Part shown: piece after piece, positions 45,516 through 57,054 of the stretch
How the letters are laid out: each line of letters starts with the position of its first letter
How positions within the stretch are numbered: position 1 is the stretch's first letter
Position numbers and translations under genes: made by a program
Source: Poa pratensis
Lineage: Eukaryota > Streptophyta > Magnoliopsida > Poales > Poaceae
Reading direction: 5' to 3'
Assembly: GCA_947311845.1 (NCBI GenBank)
Contig: CAMZMU010000048.1
Coordinates: 20,457,497-20,521,496, forward strand
Length of the DNA stretch: 64,000 nt
Notes under the pieces: model-generated
What the model was told of the DNA's origin: nothing
The model's input: the letters and a program-made list of their open reading frames with translations, nothing else
Database searches by the model: none

Positions 45516-47340
45516 GACAGGGGTGCCTCAAGAAGAAGAAGAGGACCCCCTTGATCACTGTTGATGAACTGCCATTCTTAGCAGCTACGATTGGATTTTC
45601 ACGGGCTGTAGTGTTATACTGCTCTTTGATTTGTAATAGTTAGGGCTATACTGATCGATGAACTATCATTCTTAGTATGGTAAGAGCACCACCAACAAGA
45701 AGAGGTGACCACAAACATAACCTGGATGAAACCAAACATATCTCCATTGGCCTACCCTTGTGTGCGAGGCTACAGGTAACCAAACGCTAGGTAGAAAACT
45801 GTGCTAGCGATACGATGCACATGACCAAACGACATGCACAAACATGGCGCAAAGGCTGGTTTCGCTAGACCAGACCTTCGGGAGCCTAGTCTCAGGGAGC
45901 ACAAATAGTCATGTTGGCTAACAAACGCGGCCTAGCTTCATGACTGTATGACATATGCTATATGTGAATTATGTGCTGCCCCCGGGAGCTTTGAAACGTG
46001 TTAAACCAGAGAACAAAGATTGGGCACCTTCCGCTCGAAAACCTATCTTGTACCAATATAAAAAAGCATAGGATCAGGGATCCAAACAATCACGACAATC
46101 ACGCTCATTCAAACGGCCTCATCCAATTGTGCATGCCCCTCTAATGTTGAGGGCATTGAACGAGTGTAACTCTCTAATTAACCCCTCTAATATATACCAA
46201 CATTTTGTGTTGGTAGAAGTTGAATGGGAGGTGGATGATTTTCATCTTGCATTATGCAAATGATACTATTCTCTGTCTGGTTAAGCTATACATTTGAAAT
46301 TCCTATTATACCTATTTGAGTTTGGATATAAAATTAAATTCATAAAAGTGATTTTTTGGTGGGACAAGACAATAGTAGATTTGCTATTTGTAGAGATTCC
46401 GCTTATAAGGTGGGAAAACTTCCTATATAGGTGCCTCTGTAGATTAGTAAATGATTAGATGTAATGACCATAGAGCTACCCAGGAAAAGATGGAAAGCAA
46501 ACTATGTTGCCTGCAGGTAAAGAAACTATCCATTGGTCGCATAATAATTTTAGGTAACTCCTCCCATTGTAAGGTCCTTCGTACATGGTGCTACAAAAAT
46601 ATGGATATGTATAGGTCTAGATTTATGCAGAATGTTGAAAAGTAAACAAGTAAGCATCACATGGTTAATTTGCGATATAGTGAATTATCTAGCGTGTAAT
46701 GTGATCAAAACATCCAATGAATTATCTAGTGTGTACCTATTGATGAGAAAAAAATTAGAGTTAGGGATATAGAGCTACGGAGGAAAAGGTGAAAAGTAGA
46801 TTACATTGTTGGGATGGAAGAGACTCTTGGTTATGAAACAATTTTAATTTCCCTCACTTTTTAGTGTCCCTTTTTACATGCTTTATATTTTACAGGATAA
46901 CTTAGGGTTTCAGAAGAAATATTATATGTAAAGGGCTGAAAACATCTCCACAAGCGTCCCTGATAGTCCTACCCATCGCCTAATGGGTGTACGAGCATGA
47001 AATTTCCCCCACATGCGCCCTATCTGTCCAGACGACCTGAAAACATGTACGAAATCCCCTTGTCCGTCAGAAACTTTTAGGGGTGGCTCGGGTGCGGCAC
47101 ACACTTGTCATGTACAATTCAGACGGGCGCGCACCACATGCTAGCAACCCATCCATTTGCCCCCGTTGACTCCTCTACCCCGTTACGAATCTTTCCCTCT
47201 CCCCAATGAATCGCACCACTTGCGACCACCCTATTTTGTTGCCGAACGTCCGCCAGGAGTTCCAAGCGACCACACAGGCCGATCCACCGCCACTCCCACC
47301 GTCGTTTGTGCCGTCGATTGCAACCCGCCACTCCCGACAT
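45516..47340. other. Intergenic, transposon-like remnants
   Basis: No gene seen. Two diverged copies of a ~130 bp segment begin near 46465 and 46770 (CATAGAGCTACCCAGGAAAA and GATATAGAGCTACGGAGGAA). 46940-47340 is GC-richer without recognisable motifs. Confidence 0.4.
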
Positions 47341-48804
47341 CTCGATGGTGAAGCTAACGGTCTATTCAACTTTGAGATACGTGCTTGCAGTCTAGCACAT
47401 GTTTTTGGATGGCATCTAAATTCGGGAGACTGTCATAGAAAGTTGCCAAAAATGTGTGAACTTCCAGCCAATATTTCTAGCCACTAGATCTATATCCAAC
47501 CATGACGATTTGCTCGGTTATCTGATAAATAGACCACCTCGATTGTTACCCTAAACCATCTCCTACTCACCTCGCCGCCGCCGTATTCCTATTGGCGTCC
47601 TCTTCAACCACCCTTCTCCACCTTAATCGCTGCCATTCTTGCTTTTGCCAAGCGATCTATCTGTTCACAACCTTCCTCCCCTTGGAAGGTGGTATTTGAT
47701 GTTGTTTCCCAAGTCTTGACGATCTATGGTGATGTCTTTGCTATGTAAGGAAGGTGTGGGGTTTCCCATCAAGGGGAACATGGCGATGCCATAGATTATC
47801 TTTGGAGACGATCTCTCTTTTGCTAGAGGGGCGAGATCTTTGGCAAAGGGAGGCATTTTACAAGCGCTACTTCAGGGAGGTATCGCTTCTTTGGGTGATG
47901 AACAAGAAAGGGGTGGGATCTCCATGCTTTCGTAAGATTGACCAGAAGTTAAAAGGTAATTTACAAAACTTACATTAAATTTCAGATCTGAATCTCGAAA
48001 CTAATCAAGTAGTATCGCAGCCATGGGCCCCACCATACCGCAGGAACTACACCTTGGGATCCTGGAGAATCTTCCGCCGCATGCCGAGACACTTGCCCGT
48101 GTCTCTGTCGTATGCAGGGCATGGCGCCGCAACGTGAATGATGCTGGTTTCCTCCACCGGTCCCGCGCGAGCCATGATGATCCCCTCACCATTGGCTTCT
48201 TCCACAACTCTGACGCCCTCCCTCGCCCATTTGTGCATGTCAACGACACTACTGGCTTCTCCTTCAAGTGTCCCAATGATAAAAAATGAACGTTCATGGA
48301 CTGTCGCCACGGACGCGTCCTTCTCCGTAACAGGTGTTGGTTCCTTGTGTGGCACCCCGTGACCGGCCACCGCCACCGCATTGACGTAAAAAGTAGTCGT
48401 TTGGGGGAATACAATGAGAGGAGCAGCAACGCTGCACTGCTTTGTGTGGTTGGCGACGATGAAGGCCACCATGTCTGCTGCCAGCAGCCCACAAGCCCTT
48501 TCCGTATGGCCCTCATGCACAGCGACTCCCATGGTCGTGTCTATGCTGGTGTATACTCCTCACTTACTGGCCAGTGGAGCGCAGAGCCAACATCGGTAGA
48601 TCTCCCACCGGTGTGTGCCATCCGCGCAGAGCCGTGCGTCGTCATCTTCAACACCATGTACCAACCGCTCTACGACTACCGTGTTCTGGCCAACGACATG
48701 GACAAGTGCACTCTGACCGTGTTCGATCGCCCAAGGGGTGGCAATGTTCGTCTCATGAAGGTTGACGGCGGCGCACGTCTCGGCCTCGCCGCCGTGCAGG
48801 GCCT

Positions 48805-50491
48805 TGCTGGCGCCTGGTTGACGGGAGAGTATTCGAGGATGATGATGATGGTGATGATGAGTACTTCCGCGGCAACGGCGCCAGAAAAATAGCTTGATGA
48901 CGTGAAACACACGTTCGTTGGGAGACCCCAAGAGGAAGGTATGATGTAGTCAGCAGCAAGTTTTCCCTCAGAAAGAAACCAAGGTTATCGAACCAGTAGG
49001 AGCAGCAACTCTTCAGAAGGTTGTCAACGGCGCCAGAAAAATAGCTGTCGAGGGAGTCTGGACTGTTGACGTGGAATCTGCACACAACACAATCAAACTA
49101 CTTTGCCCCAACGAAACAGTGAGGTTGTCAATCTCACTGGCTTGCTGAAAACAAAGGATTAAACGTATGGTGTGGAAAATGAGTATTAAATTGCAGAGAA
49201 TGAAAAAGGAACAGTTTGCAGTTTGTGGTTGTTTAATCAGTGTAAAAGAATGGACCGGGGTCCACAGTTCACTAGTGGTGTCTCTCCATAAAAGATAACT
49301 AACATGTTGGGTGAACAAATTACAGCTGGGCAATTGACGAATAGTGAGCGCATGACAATGCATATACATGACATGTTGACTACTATGATATTTAATTGGG
49401 CATTACGACATAATACATAGACCGTTATCCAACAGCATCTATGACTAATAATCCACCGCCGGGTTGTCATCCGAGTCCCCCGTTGGTATTAAGTTGCAAG
49501 CAACGGATAATTGCATTAAGTAAAGTGCGTAATGTAAACAAACACATATGCCCGTGGACATAGCATCGTTAGGTTATCCCTAGTGGCAACAGCACATCCA
49601 CAACCTTAGAACTTTCTGTCACTGTCCCAGGTTAAACGGAGACATGAACCCACTATCTAGCATAAATACTCTCTCTTGGAGTTACAAGCATCTACTTGGC
49701 CAAAGCATCTACGAGTAACGGAAAGCATGCAAGATCTTAAATAACATATAAGATAGATTGATAATCAACTTGACATAATATTCAATATTCATCGGATCCC
49801 AGCAAACACAACATGTAGCATTACAATAATATGATCTTGATCATGTAGGGCAGCTCACAAGATCTAAACATGATGGCACAAAGTGGAGAGACAACCATCT
49901 AGCTACTGCTATGGACCCGTAGTCCAAGGATGAACTACTCACGCATCACTCCGGAGGCAGGCATGGCGATGTAGAAGCCTCCGGTGACGATTCCCCTCTC
50001 CGGCAGGGTGCCGGGAAGAGGTTCTGAACCCTCCCGAGCTAGGGTTGACGACGGCGGCGTCTCTGGATCTTTTCGTGGATATTTGCTCAGGTACTTAGGG
50101 TTTTCGCGTCGGGGGGAATAAGTAGGCGAAAGGGCGGCGGCTGCGGACCCCCGAGGGGCCCACACCACCCTAGGGCGCGGCAGAGGGGGGCCCGCGCCCT
50201 GGTGCGTGTGGCCTCCTGGTGGCCCTCCTCTGCTGCTCCTTCGCTCCGTCAGGCGTGTTCTGGAAAAATAGGCACCCCCGTGTAGTTTCGTCCAATTCCG
50301 AGAATATTTCCAGACTAGCTTTTCTGGAATACAAAAACAGCAGAAAACAGGAACTGGCACTTCGGCATCTTGTTAATAGGTTAGTCCCAAAAAATGTATA
50401 AAAGTGATATAAAGTAGATGCAAAACATGTAGCAATTGGTATAAAACAAGCATGGAACATCAAAAATTATAGATACGTTTGAGACGTATCA
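48805..50491 (-). repeat. Left LTR (3' LTR of the minus-oriented element)
   Basis: 1,687 bp, TG...CA ends, bordered by the GGCCT target duplication. Confidence 0.95.
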
Positions 50492-53400
50492 GCATCCCCA
50501 AGCTTAGTTCCTACTCGTCCTCGAGTAGGTAAACGATAAAAACAAAATAATTTTTGAGGTGACATGCTACTATCATAATCTTGATCATATAATATTGCAA
50601 GGCACATGTAAATGAATGAAGTGATCCAAGTCAATGGTCTATAATTTGCTACCAAATAGATAATGAGTAAACAATGAATCACACAAGCTAAACGTTTTCA
50701 TGAATAGTACTTTCGAGACAAGCATCAAACAGTTTTGCATAAGTGTTAACTCATAAAGCAATAGTTTCTAATAAAAGGTATTTAATCAACACAAAGGAAG
50801 AATTTAGTTTCAGCATTTGCTTCAACTTTCAACATATTTATCTCATGGATATTGTCAACACAAAGTAGTATAACAAGTCCAATACATTGCATATAACGCA
50901 TGTTGTAACAAAGTTGACACTAGTGTTTGCTTGTGGAAGACAGAAAGAATAGGAAAACTGACTCAACATAAAAGTAAAAGAAAGGCCCTTCGCAGAGGGA
51001 AGCAGGGATTAAATCATGTGCTAGAGCTTTTAGGTTTTTGAAAGCATATAGAGATTGCATAAAATATTTGATACTCCTCCCAACCTTGCTAACACAAGCC
51101 ATGGCTAACCGAATCCTCGGGTGCCTTCCATCAATCACATACCATGGAGGAGTATCTATTTTTGAGAGGTGTTTGTTAATTGTCAACGAATGGTAGCGGG
51201 TGAGAACAGTATTCTACCTGTCGAACGGACTTTTAAGAGCGGCTCCCATGAAGGACGTTATTTCTACCAGCAAGGCAGATCATCCCTCTTTCTCTTTGGT
51301 TTACACACATTCAGGTATTTCACTGTTTGTCATTGCTTACTGATGAATCAGGGCAAAAGTGTGAAGAGAATTAATTGGTTAAAGTTGTAATTAATTGGGA
51401 CTGGGCACCCCGTTGCCAGCTCTTTTTGCAAGTTATTGGATAAGCGGATGTATATGCCACTAGTCCAGGTGTAAAAGTCCATTCACAAATAGAATAAAGA
51501 ATAACCACACTAATTCCTCATGAGCTAGTAAACATTGACACAAAAAGGGAATAATAACATTTTGAATAATTTAAAGGTAGCACATGAAAAATTTACTTGG
51601 AGTGGCAAGGAAATACCACATATAGGTAGTTATGGTGGACACAAATGGCATGGATTTTGGCTCAAGGATTTGGATGCACGAGAAGCATTCCCTCTCAGTA
51701 CAGAGTTTAGGCTAGCAAGGTTATGTAAGCAAACAAGAATATCAACCCGTACACCAAGTTTTATATGACAAACATATTGCAAACGTTATAAGACTTCATA
51801 CCGTCTTCCTTGTTAACCAAACCCTGTTATTAGAAAATATCTAGACCTTAGAGATACCACCGATGCAAACCAAATTTTCAACAAGCTTTACGGTAGTTCT
51901 TCACTAATAGGCTTAACTCATGTGATGCACAATTTAATCATGATCTACTTGTTAACTCAAAACAATTGACAAGCATCAAGTTATCCATTTTAGTGATCTA
52001 CAAGATTAAGCAAGTTTTTCCTTATACCAATTACCACATGCAACATTTTCTGAACCAACCAAACACCAATCAATTTATTTCATCAACTCTCCAAACAAAT
52101 ATAAGTGAAGCAAGAGAGTACTTTCTACAAAAGAAAGCTAATAGCTCTGACAAGAGATACATGAAAACAAGAGCTAAAAGCTGAACAGCGCTAGATATGA
52201 ATACTCAACAAATATAAGTGAAGAATAGGAGTATTCTCATGAAAAAGCGGAGCGTGTCTCTCTCCCAATCAAGAATGCTAGGGTCCAGTCAAGCTTTATT
52301 GAAAATAAAATGCAATACTGAAAATAAAAGCACACAGACGCTCCAAGAAAAGCACATATGATGTGAAAGAATTAAAATATAGTTTCACTAGAGATGACCT
52401 GATAATTTTGACGATGAAGAAGGGGATGCCTTGGGCATCCCCAAGCTTAGACGCTTGAGTCTTCTTGAAATATGCTGGGGAGATCCATGGGAGCCTCCCC
52501 AAGCTTAAGCTCTTCACTCTTCTTGATCCTATTATATCATCCTTCTCTCTTGACCCTTGAAAACTTCCGTCACACCAAACTCAAAGTAGATCTCATTAGA
52601 GGGTTAGTGCATAATCAAAAATTCACATGTTCTATAAAGACGCAATATGATTTGTTACTTTAAACATTAGCTACAGCCACTGATGTTATGTGAAGCTCTT
52701 CCACCCAAAAAAGAATTTCACTCAACACTAGTAAAAGAGAGAATGCAAAATAAAAAGGCATAATCTGTCTAAAACAGAACAGTCCGCAAAGACGAATTTT
52801 TTCAAGGCACTTACGACGCTCAGATCGAAAACTCTGAACTAATGAAAGTTTCAGACATTCATAAAGATTACGCACAAAAATTTCAGATTTAATTAACAAT
52901 CTGGTGATTTTAGGAATTTCGTACAGTGAACAGCAAAAATCTGTTTCTGCGCAGCAATCAAAATTAAGCATCATCTTAACATTAGAGGCTACTCTTGGCA
53001 CAACAATGCGAGAAAATAAAGATACAAAGGAGTTGCTACAGAAGTAAACAACTCCTTGACTAATACTGAAAATAAAAGATAATGGGTTGCCTCCCAAAAG
53101 CGCTTTCTTTTAATGCCTTTTAGCTAGGCTAGAAGATTTTAATGATGCTCTCATAAGAATAAGAGTTGAAAAACAAAAGAGAGCATCAAGAGGCAAATAT
53201 CAAACACATTTAAGTCTAACCCACTTCCTATGCAAAGGAATCTTGTAACAAAATAAATTATTGAAGCATAAAGCAACTAGCATAGAAAGATGAAACAAAT
53301 ATAGCTTCAAAACTTTCAACATAAAGAGAGGTGTTTTAGTAACTTGAAAACTTTTACAACCATATTTTCCTCTCTCATAATAACTTTCAGTAGCATCATG

Positions 53401-53633
53401 AACAAACTCAATAATATAACTATCACATAAAGCATGCTTTTCATGATCTACAAACACATAATTTTTATTAAGCTAAAAAACAGTAGGGTTATCAAACCCA
53501 CTTTTGACAATAGTAGTATAATTAATATCATTAGGCAATATAGGACCATCATCAAGAGCATTATCATATATAACATTAGGGAGCACATTTTTACTTTCTG
53601 CAATTTCCTCTTTTACTTGAGTCAAGGAGGATG

Positions 53634-54338
53634 TTACTTCAAATTTATCAAAAAAGATATTTCAATAGAATCATGACATTCAACAATATAGCATTCTTCC
53701 TCCTTAGGTAGGCATGGAGGGTAATTATATAATGTAAGAGTTAAAGAGTTACTATCATTAGAAGGTAGATCCTCCTTTTGTTCATCACTCTCTTCCTCTT
53801 TTTCATCAAATGAGCTTTCAGCTTCAGCAATTTCTTCTTCCACATTTTCCTGCAAGGCATTAGTCTCTTCTTTATGAGGAAAAATCCTCTTGACATGTTC
53901 AGTAATATAAGAATTTTCATCCTTATAGTTATCAAAACAATATTTAAGTATAGCAAGACTTTCAGATTTATAAGGGGCATCAATTTTATGCTCAAGATAA
54001 GAACTAATTTCAAGTGCACCCTTAAAGACAATAAATTCTTCCATCCTTTCTACCTCATAAGCATTATAGTAACCTTTAACATAAGAAGCTAAGGTTTCAT
54101 TTTCATTACAAGCACATTGGAAAGGAAAGTGTTTAGACTTCCTATGACAATCAGATTCATTAAAGCAAAAAGATTTGCCAAATATATAGCATAAATTTCT
54201 AGCATATTCCTCTAGTTGATTTAACAATTTCCATAAGTACATCCCTTTTTGTGACAAGCGGTAATTCCTATAATATCTTCGTTCATCTTCCGTGGACCCA
54301 CCTTGCCAACAAGATCTAGTTTCATAGAGATAAGCCAT
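53634..54338 (-). CDS. Gag-like hypothetical ORF of the LTR element
   Basis: The ATG at 54338 (MAYLYETRSCWQGG) opens 234 codons with a cysteine-containing middle (FPFQCACNENETLASYVKGYY) and an acidic C-terminal third (EEEIAEAESSFDEKEEES). I recognise it only as the kind of short frame found in non-autonomous Triticeae LTR elements. No CCHC knuckle or enzyme motif is present. Confidence 0.45.
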   Translation of the reverse strand: MAYLYETRSCWQGGSTEDERRYYRNYRLSQKGMYLWKLLNQLEEYARNLCYIFGKSFCFNESDCHRKSKHFPFQCACNENETLASYVKGYYNAYEVERMEEFIVFKGALEISSYLEHKIDAPYKSESLAILKYCFDNYKDENSYITEHVKRIFPHKEETNALQENVEEEIAEAESSFDEKEEESDEQKEDLPSNDSNSLTLTLYNYPPCLPKEEECYIVECHDSIEISFLINLK

Positions 54339-54543
54339 TGATAGCAAATAAACAACTAGACATAATAACAAACCGAAATAAACTAAATGCAAGAAACTAA
54401 TTTTTTTGTGTTTTTGATAATTGAAAGCAAACAAGATAAAATAAAATAAACTAAGCAAGACAAAAACAAAGTAAAGAGATTGGAAGCGTGAAACTCCCCT
54501 TGCAGAAGACTGCTGTCTCCCCGGCAACGGCGCCAGAAAAATA

Positions 54544-56230
54544 TGCTGGCACCTGGTTGACGGGAGAGTATTCGAGGATGATGATGATGGTGATGATGAG
54601 TACTTCCCCGGCAACGGCGCCAGAAAAATAGCTTGATGACGTGAAACACACGTTCGTTGGGAGACCCCAAGAGGAAGGTATGATGTAGTCAGCAGCAAGT
54701 TTTCCCTCAGAAAGAAACCAAGGTTATCGAACCAGTAGGAGCAGCAACTCTTCAGAAGGTTGTCAACGGCGCCAGAAAAATAGCTGTCGAAGGGAGTCTG
54801 GACTGTTGACGTGGAATCTGCACACAACACAATCAAACTACTTTGCCCCAACGAAACAGTGAGGTTGTCAATCTCACTGGCTTGCTGAAAACAAAGGATT
54901 AAACGTATGGTGTGGAAAATGAGTATTAAATTGCAGAGAATGAAAAAGGAACAGTTTGCAGTTTGTGGTTGTTTAATCAGTTAAAAGAATGGACCGGGGT
55001 CCACAGTTCACTAGTGGTGTCTCTCCATAAAAGATAACTAACATGTTGGGTGAACAAATTACAGCTGGGCAATTGACGAATAGTGAGCGCATGACAATGC
55101 ATATACATGACATGTTGACTACTATGATATTTAATTGGGCATTACGACATAATACATAGACCGTTATCCAACAGCATCTATGACTAATAATCCACCGCCG
55201 GGTTGTCATCCGAGTCCCCCGTTGGTATTAAGTTGCAAGCAACGGATAATTGCATTAAGTAAAGTGCGTAATGTAAACAAACACATATGCCCGTGGACAT
55301 AGCATCGTTAGGTTATCCCTAGTGGCAACAGCACATCCACAACCTTAGAACTTTCTGTCACTGTCCCAGATTAAACGGAGACATGAACCCACTATCTAGC
55401 ATAAATACTCTCTCTTGGAGTTACAAGCATCTACTTGGCCAAAGCATCTACGAGTAACGGAAAGCATGCAAGATCTTAAATAACATATAAGATAGATTGA
55501 TAATCAACTTGACATAATATTCAATATTCATCGGATCCCAGCAAACACAACATGTAGCATTACAATAATATGATCTTGATCATGTAGGGCAGCTCACAAG
55601 ATCTAAACATGATGGCACAAGTGGAGAGACAACCATCTAGCTACTGCTATGGACCCGTAGTCCAAGGATGAACTACTCACGCATCACTCCGGAGGCAGGC
55701 ATGGCGATGTAGAAGCCTCCGGTGACGATTCCCCTCTCCGGCAGGGTGCCGGGAAGAGGTTCTGAACCCTCCGAGCTAGGGTTGACGACGGCGGCGTCTC
55801 TGGATCTTTTCGTGGATTTTTGCTCAGGTACTTAGGGTTTTCGCGTCGGGGGGAATAAGTAGGCGAAAGGGCGGCGGATGCGGACCCCCGAGGGGCCCAC
55901 ACCACCCTAGGGCGCGGCAGAAGGGGGGCCCACGCCCTGGGTGCGTGTGGCCTCCTGGTGGCCCTCCTCTGCTGCTCCTTCGCTCCGTCAGGCGTGTTCT
56001 AGAAAAATAGGCACCCCCGTGTAGTTTCGTCCAATTCCGAGAATATTTCCAGACTAGCTTTTCTGGAATACAAAAACAGCAGAAAACAGGAACTGGCACT
56101 TCGGCATCTTGTTAATAGGTTAGTCCCAAAAAATGTATAAAAGTGATATAAAGTAGATGCAAAACATGTAGCAATTGGTATAAAATAAGCATGGAACATC
56201 AAAAATTATAGATACGTTTGAGACGTATCA
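54544..56230 (-). repeat. Right LTR (5' LTR of the minus-oriented element)
   Basis: 1,687 bp, nearly identical to 48805-50491. CAACGGCGCCAGAAAAATA occurs both inside the LTR and in the primer-binding-site region. Confidence 0.95.
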
Positions 56231-56478
56231 GGCCTCACATTGCGTCTATGGGCACGGGGTGCGTACGACGGCTGGGTGTTGCGCACCACGGTTGATTTGG
56301 GTGAGGTTGTTGCTAGTCTGTTGAAGGCACCACTGCCTAAGACCGATCCTCGTTTCTTGGTTATGCCGCCGGTGAAGATCATTGGGGTCGCTGAGGAGGG
56401 AGACACACTATTTATGTGGACCATGGTTGGCATATTCATGCTCTGTCCCAAAACGATGGAGGTGAAGAAGGTGCGGGA

Positions 56479-56630
56479 TGTTAGATGTAATATACCGTAT
56501 CGTATGGGTATGGTATAGTATACCAACCCATACGGTACAAACCGTGTACAACAAAGCTGAGGAGTTTTTCCTAGCTATATCAACACGCAACACGAGCCCT
56601 AACGGGTAATCGTTTCCGCCACAGTTGATA
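56479..56630 (+). repeat. Copia 5' LTR
   Basis: Short LTR with TG...TA ends, directly followed by the primer-binding site at 56631. About five differences from the 3' LTR. Confidence 0.9.
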
Positions 56631-57054
56631 TGGTATCAGAGCGGGTCTCTTCCCTGACCTAGCTGCCATCGCCGCCGCCGCCGTAGTTCGTCTGTCGCCG
56701 CCGCCGTGATCACAACAAAACCGCCACCACATCACCCCTGCCACCGCCGATCTACAACCTCAAAACCCAAATCAAAGTCGCCGCCGCCGCCGCTGCATCT
56801 TTGTGCCGCCGCCGCCTACAAATCCTACAGCCATAAACCCAAATCAAAGCCGCCGCCGCCGCTGCATCTTTGTGCCGCCGCCGCCTACAAATCCTACAAC
56901 CAACAACAACCACAGAGTCGCCGCCGCCGCTTCTAGCCGCCGCTGCCCAAAACCCTAAAAACCAGGCCACCGCTGCATCTAGCCGCCGCCGTCCAAAACC
57001 CTACAACCAAGCCGCCGCTGCACTTTTGTGGCCGCCGCTGAACATCCTACACCC

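Larger units (their letters stand above)
48805..56230 (-). mobile_element. Non-autonomous LTR retrotransposon, 7,426 bp
   Basis: GGCCT flanks it at 48800-48804 and 56231-56235. Both LTRs are 1,687 bp. On the minus strand the LTR starts TGATACGTCTC and ends CCAGCA. Next to the right LTR is a primer-binding-site-like TGGCGCCGTTGCCGGGG (54535-54519, minus), and next to the left LTR is a purine-rich AGCTTGGGGATGC (50504-50492, minus). The internal 4 kb has no protease, reverse transcriptase or integrase, only one gag-like frame, so it depends on another element for movement. By eye the LTRs differ at about 14 places, several of them single-base indels, so insertion was recent. Confidence 0.95.

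Noticed and set aside
43556..45945. A complete Harbinger element with ends at GGGCGCGGTTGG and GCGGCC
   Set aside because: The possible termini are similar, but I could not find a matching TAA/TTA duplication, so only the transposase remnant is claimed.
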